The notes beneath the pieces were generated by a model that was given only the letters and a program-made list of their open reading frames with translations, made no database searches and was not told where the DNA came from. Positions 6,478-7,778 of a DNA stretch of 7,778 bases are shown piece by piece. The stretch's first letter is position 1. Every line of letters starts with the position of its first letter. The DNA comes from an uncultured Clostridia bacterium (GTDB taxonomy: Bacteria > Bacillota > Clostridia > Oscillospirales > CAG-272), in NCBI GenBank assembly GCA_946061315.1, contig CAMGRB010000058.1, positions 1 to 7,778 on the forward strand, written 5' to 3'. A program made the position numbers and the translations under genes.

Positions 6478-7386
6478 ATGAAAAAAAGTTCACGTATCCT
6501 CATCCTTGTGCTTAATACCGTTTTTTGCGCGGTGATAATTGCCGCCATGGCGGTATTTATGAACGAATGGGGAGCATTTTTGCAGGTATTGGTATATGCG
6601 ACAACCGCCTTGTCGCTCGTCCTTGGCTTCGTATTTTTCTTTTGCCGTAAAGACTCTTTGCTAAAGTCACTTTTCGTACTTACCGTATGCCTTTTTATAC
6701 TTATCGCCGTAATAATAACGACAAATCAGGTGGCGCACCTTGACAAGTACCCCGACGACAGCGCAAAAATAGAAAGAATAGTCGAAATTATAAACTCAAG
6801 CGGAGCTTTCGGCAAAATAGTCTACGTTCTTTTGCAGGTGCTTCAGGTTGTTTTGCTTCCCTTGCCCGCCGTTATATTCTATATTCCCGGGGCTATGATA
6901 TGGGGGCCTCTTACCGCCACCGTTCTTGCCTCGATAGGAGTTCTTACGGGGTGTATAATATCGTTTTTTGTCGGTCGTATATTCGGAAAAAAGGTCGCTA
7001 TATGGATAGTCGGCAAGGAACAGACCGAGAAATATTGCGAAATACTCGGAAAAAACGGGAATGTTCCCTTTGCCATAATGCAGATACTTCCCTTCTTCCC
7101 CGACGATATTCTTTGCATAATTGCGGGGATAAGCAATATGAGCTTTACGTTTTTTATAGTTTCGATGGCGATAATACGCCCGATAATAATAGCGATTTAC
7201 TGCTTCTTCGGCAGCGGCGTTATAATTCCGTTTTCGGGCTGGGGAATCCCCGTCTGGATAGCGATTTTCGCCGTCATAATCGCGCTTTCGGTGCTTTATC
7301 TTAAAAACCGCGAAAAAATAGAAAACTTCATAACGAGTAAATTCAAAAAATCAAATGACAAAGAAAAAAACGAAAATAAATTCTGA
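6478..7386 (+). CDS. VTT-domain (TVP38/TMEM64, DedA-superfamily) membrane protein
   Basis: A 302-residue polytopic membrane protein. Hydrophobic segments at about 7-28, 33-55 and 62-82 form an N-terminal block, followed by a soluble loop (83-110). The VTT domain then spans about 113-250: a proline-containing half-embedded segment (LLPLPAVIFYIPG, 126-138), a small-residue helix ending FFVGRIFGKK (163-172), and a second re-entrant segment with LPFFPDDILCIIAG (204-217). A final helix at 255-275 leads to a Lys-rich, probably cytoplasmic tail. Characterised VTT/DedA proteins move lipids such as undecaprenyl phosphate or phospholipids across or between leaflets, but the substrate of this TVP38-type branch is unknown and I do not assign one. 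The start has a clear CGGAGGA site (6464-6470) 7 bases before ATG. It appears to be a single-gene unit between two terminators. Confidence 0.88.
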   Translation: MKKSSRILILVLNTVFCAVIIAAMAVFMNEWGAFLQVLVYATTALSLVLGFVFFFCRKDSLLKSLFVLTVCLFILIAVIITTNQVAHLDKYPDDSAKIERIVEIINSSGAFGKIVYVLLQVLQVVLLPLPAVIFYIPGAMIWGPLTATVLASIGVLTGCIISFFVGRIFGKKVAIWIVGKEQTEKYCEILGKNGNVPFAIMQILPFFPDDILCIIAGISNMSFTFFIVSMAIIRPIIIAIYCFFGSGVIIPFSGWGIPVWIAIFAVIIALSVLYLKNREKIENFITSKFKKSNDKEKNENKF

Positions 7387-7392
7387 ATAATC

Positions 7393-7424
7393 AAAAATCG
7401 GCAACCGTTCGGTTACCGATTTTT
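7393..7424. terminator. Bidirectional terminator between convergent genes
   Basis: AAAAATCGG (7393-7401) pairs with CCGATTTTT (7416-7424). After one mismatch, AACC (7403-7406) pairs with GGTT (7411-7414) around the loop GTTC. The hairpin begins 6 bases after the membrane protein stop and has T-rich tails on both strands. Its right half covers the last codons and stop of the minus-strand regulator gene, so one structure probably ends both transcripts. Confidence 0.85.
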
Positions 7425-7778
7425 ATATTTTGAAGCGTGCTCTTTTATCTTTTCAAACGTTTCGTCGCTTATGACGTGTTCCATTTTACAAGCATCCGAG
7501 GCGGCGGTTTCCTCCGATACACCGAGTTCCTTCAAAAGCTCTGTTAAAACGTAGTGCCTCTCGTATATTTTCTTCGCTATCTTTTCGCCCGATTCGGTAA
7601 GCGTCAGTCCTCCGTCCTTTGCCACGCTTACGTAGCCCGCGTTTTTGAGAATACCTATCGCGCGGCTGACGCTCGGCTTTGAAAAGCCCATATAATCGCA
7701 CACGTCGACAGACCTTACAAATCCCGTTTTTTCGGATAGAATCAGTATTGTTTCGAGATACATCTCTCCCGATTCCTG
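7413..7778 (-). CDS. DtxR/MntR-family metal-dependent regulator, N-terminus beyond the window
   Basis: A metal-sensing winged-helix repressor that should bind DNA when loaded with Fe(II) or Mn(II). The frame is open to the window edge: five codons (QESGE) precede the ATG at 7763, and ESGEMYLETI is the usual family N-terminus. That ATG is therefore internal and only the first few residues are missing. The visible 121 residues hold the DNA-binding domain, with recognition helix region FSKPSVSRAI, the wing GGLTLTESG, and the helical dimerisation and metal domain. Numbered from the ATG at 7763, likely ligands are M1, E4, C92, E95 and H96 (CKMEH), with H70 nearby. The protein ends there, so the SH3-like third domain of DtxR and IdeR is absent. 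No target operator or metal transporter gene is visible. Confidence 0.9.
   Translation of the reverse strand, partial: QESGEMYLETILILSEKTGFVRSVDVCDYMGFSKPSVSRAIGILKNAGYVSVAKDGGLTLTESGEKIAKKIYERHYVLTELLKELGVSEETAASDACKMEHVISDETFEKIKEHASKYKNR

Noticed and set aside
7740..7763. ATG at 7763 as the true start of the metalloregulator
   Set aside because: The frame stays open to the edge and encodes QESGE just before it, matching the usual family N-terminus; GGGAGAG directly abuts the ATG with no spacer, so it is not a usable ribosome site.

Overview
The window looks like ordinary chromosomal DNA from an anaerobic Firmicute of the class Clostridia, most likely an uncultured gut-type lineage. This rests on the Re-type citrate synthase, strong AGGAG ribosome binding sites, a consensus sigma-A promoter, and frequent ATA, AGA and TAA codons. 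The exact taxon cannot be read from the sequence. All six genes look intact, except that the last runs off the right edge.

Layout. Positions 1-108 are an AT-rich non-coding flank in which I see no gene. A near-perfect promoter (109-137) drives a tight plus-strand cluster: Re-citrate synthase (176-1540), aconitase (1553-3472) and isocitrate dehydrogenase (3475-4623), with gaps of 12 and 2 bases. A 54-base gap without a convincing terminator leads to a phosphohexomutase (4678-6354). A strong 16-bp-stem terminator follows. A separate promoter (6402-6430) then precedes a polytopic membrane protein with a VTT (TVP38/TMEM64) domain (6478-7386). A second hairpin terminator lies between this gene and a convergent DtxR/MntR-type metalloregulator on the minus strand (7413-7778), whose first codons lie outside the window.

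How the genes work together. The first three enzymes form the complete oxidative branch of an incomplete TCA cycle: oxaloacetate plus acetyl-CoA to citrate, isocitrate and 2-oxoglutarate. In anaerobes this mainly supplies glutamate. The same three-gene order is known from solventogenic clostridia (from memory, the CAC0970-0972 region of Clostridium acetobutylicum). The phosphohexomutase interconverts glucose 1- and 6-phosphate and may share the transcript. The membrane protein and the metalloregulator are separate units with no visible link to the operon.

I found no mobile element, CRISPR array, tRNA or rRNA gene, riboswitch or new system. The points most worth checking are the unusual cofactor loop of the isocitrate dehydrogenase, an inverted repeat sitting on the -10 and start site of the operon promoter, and the metal-ligand set of the regulator.
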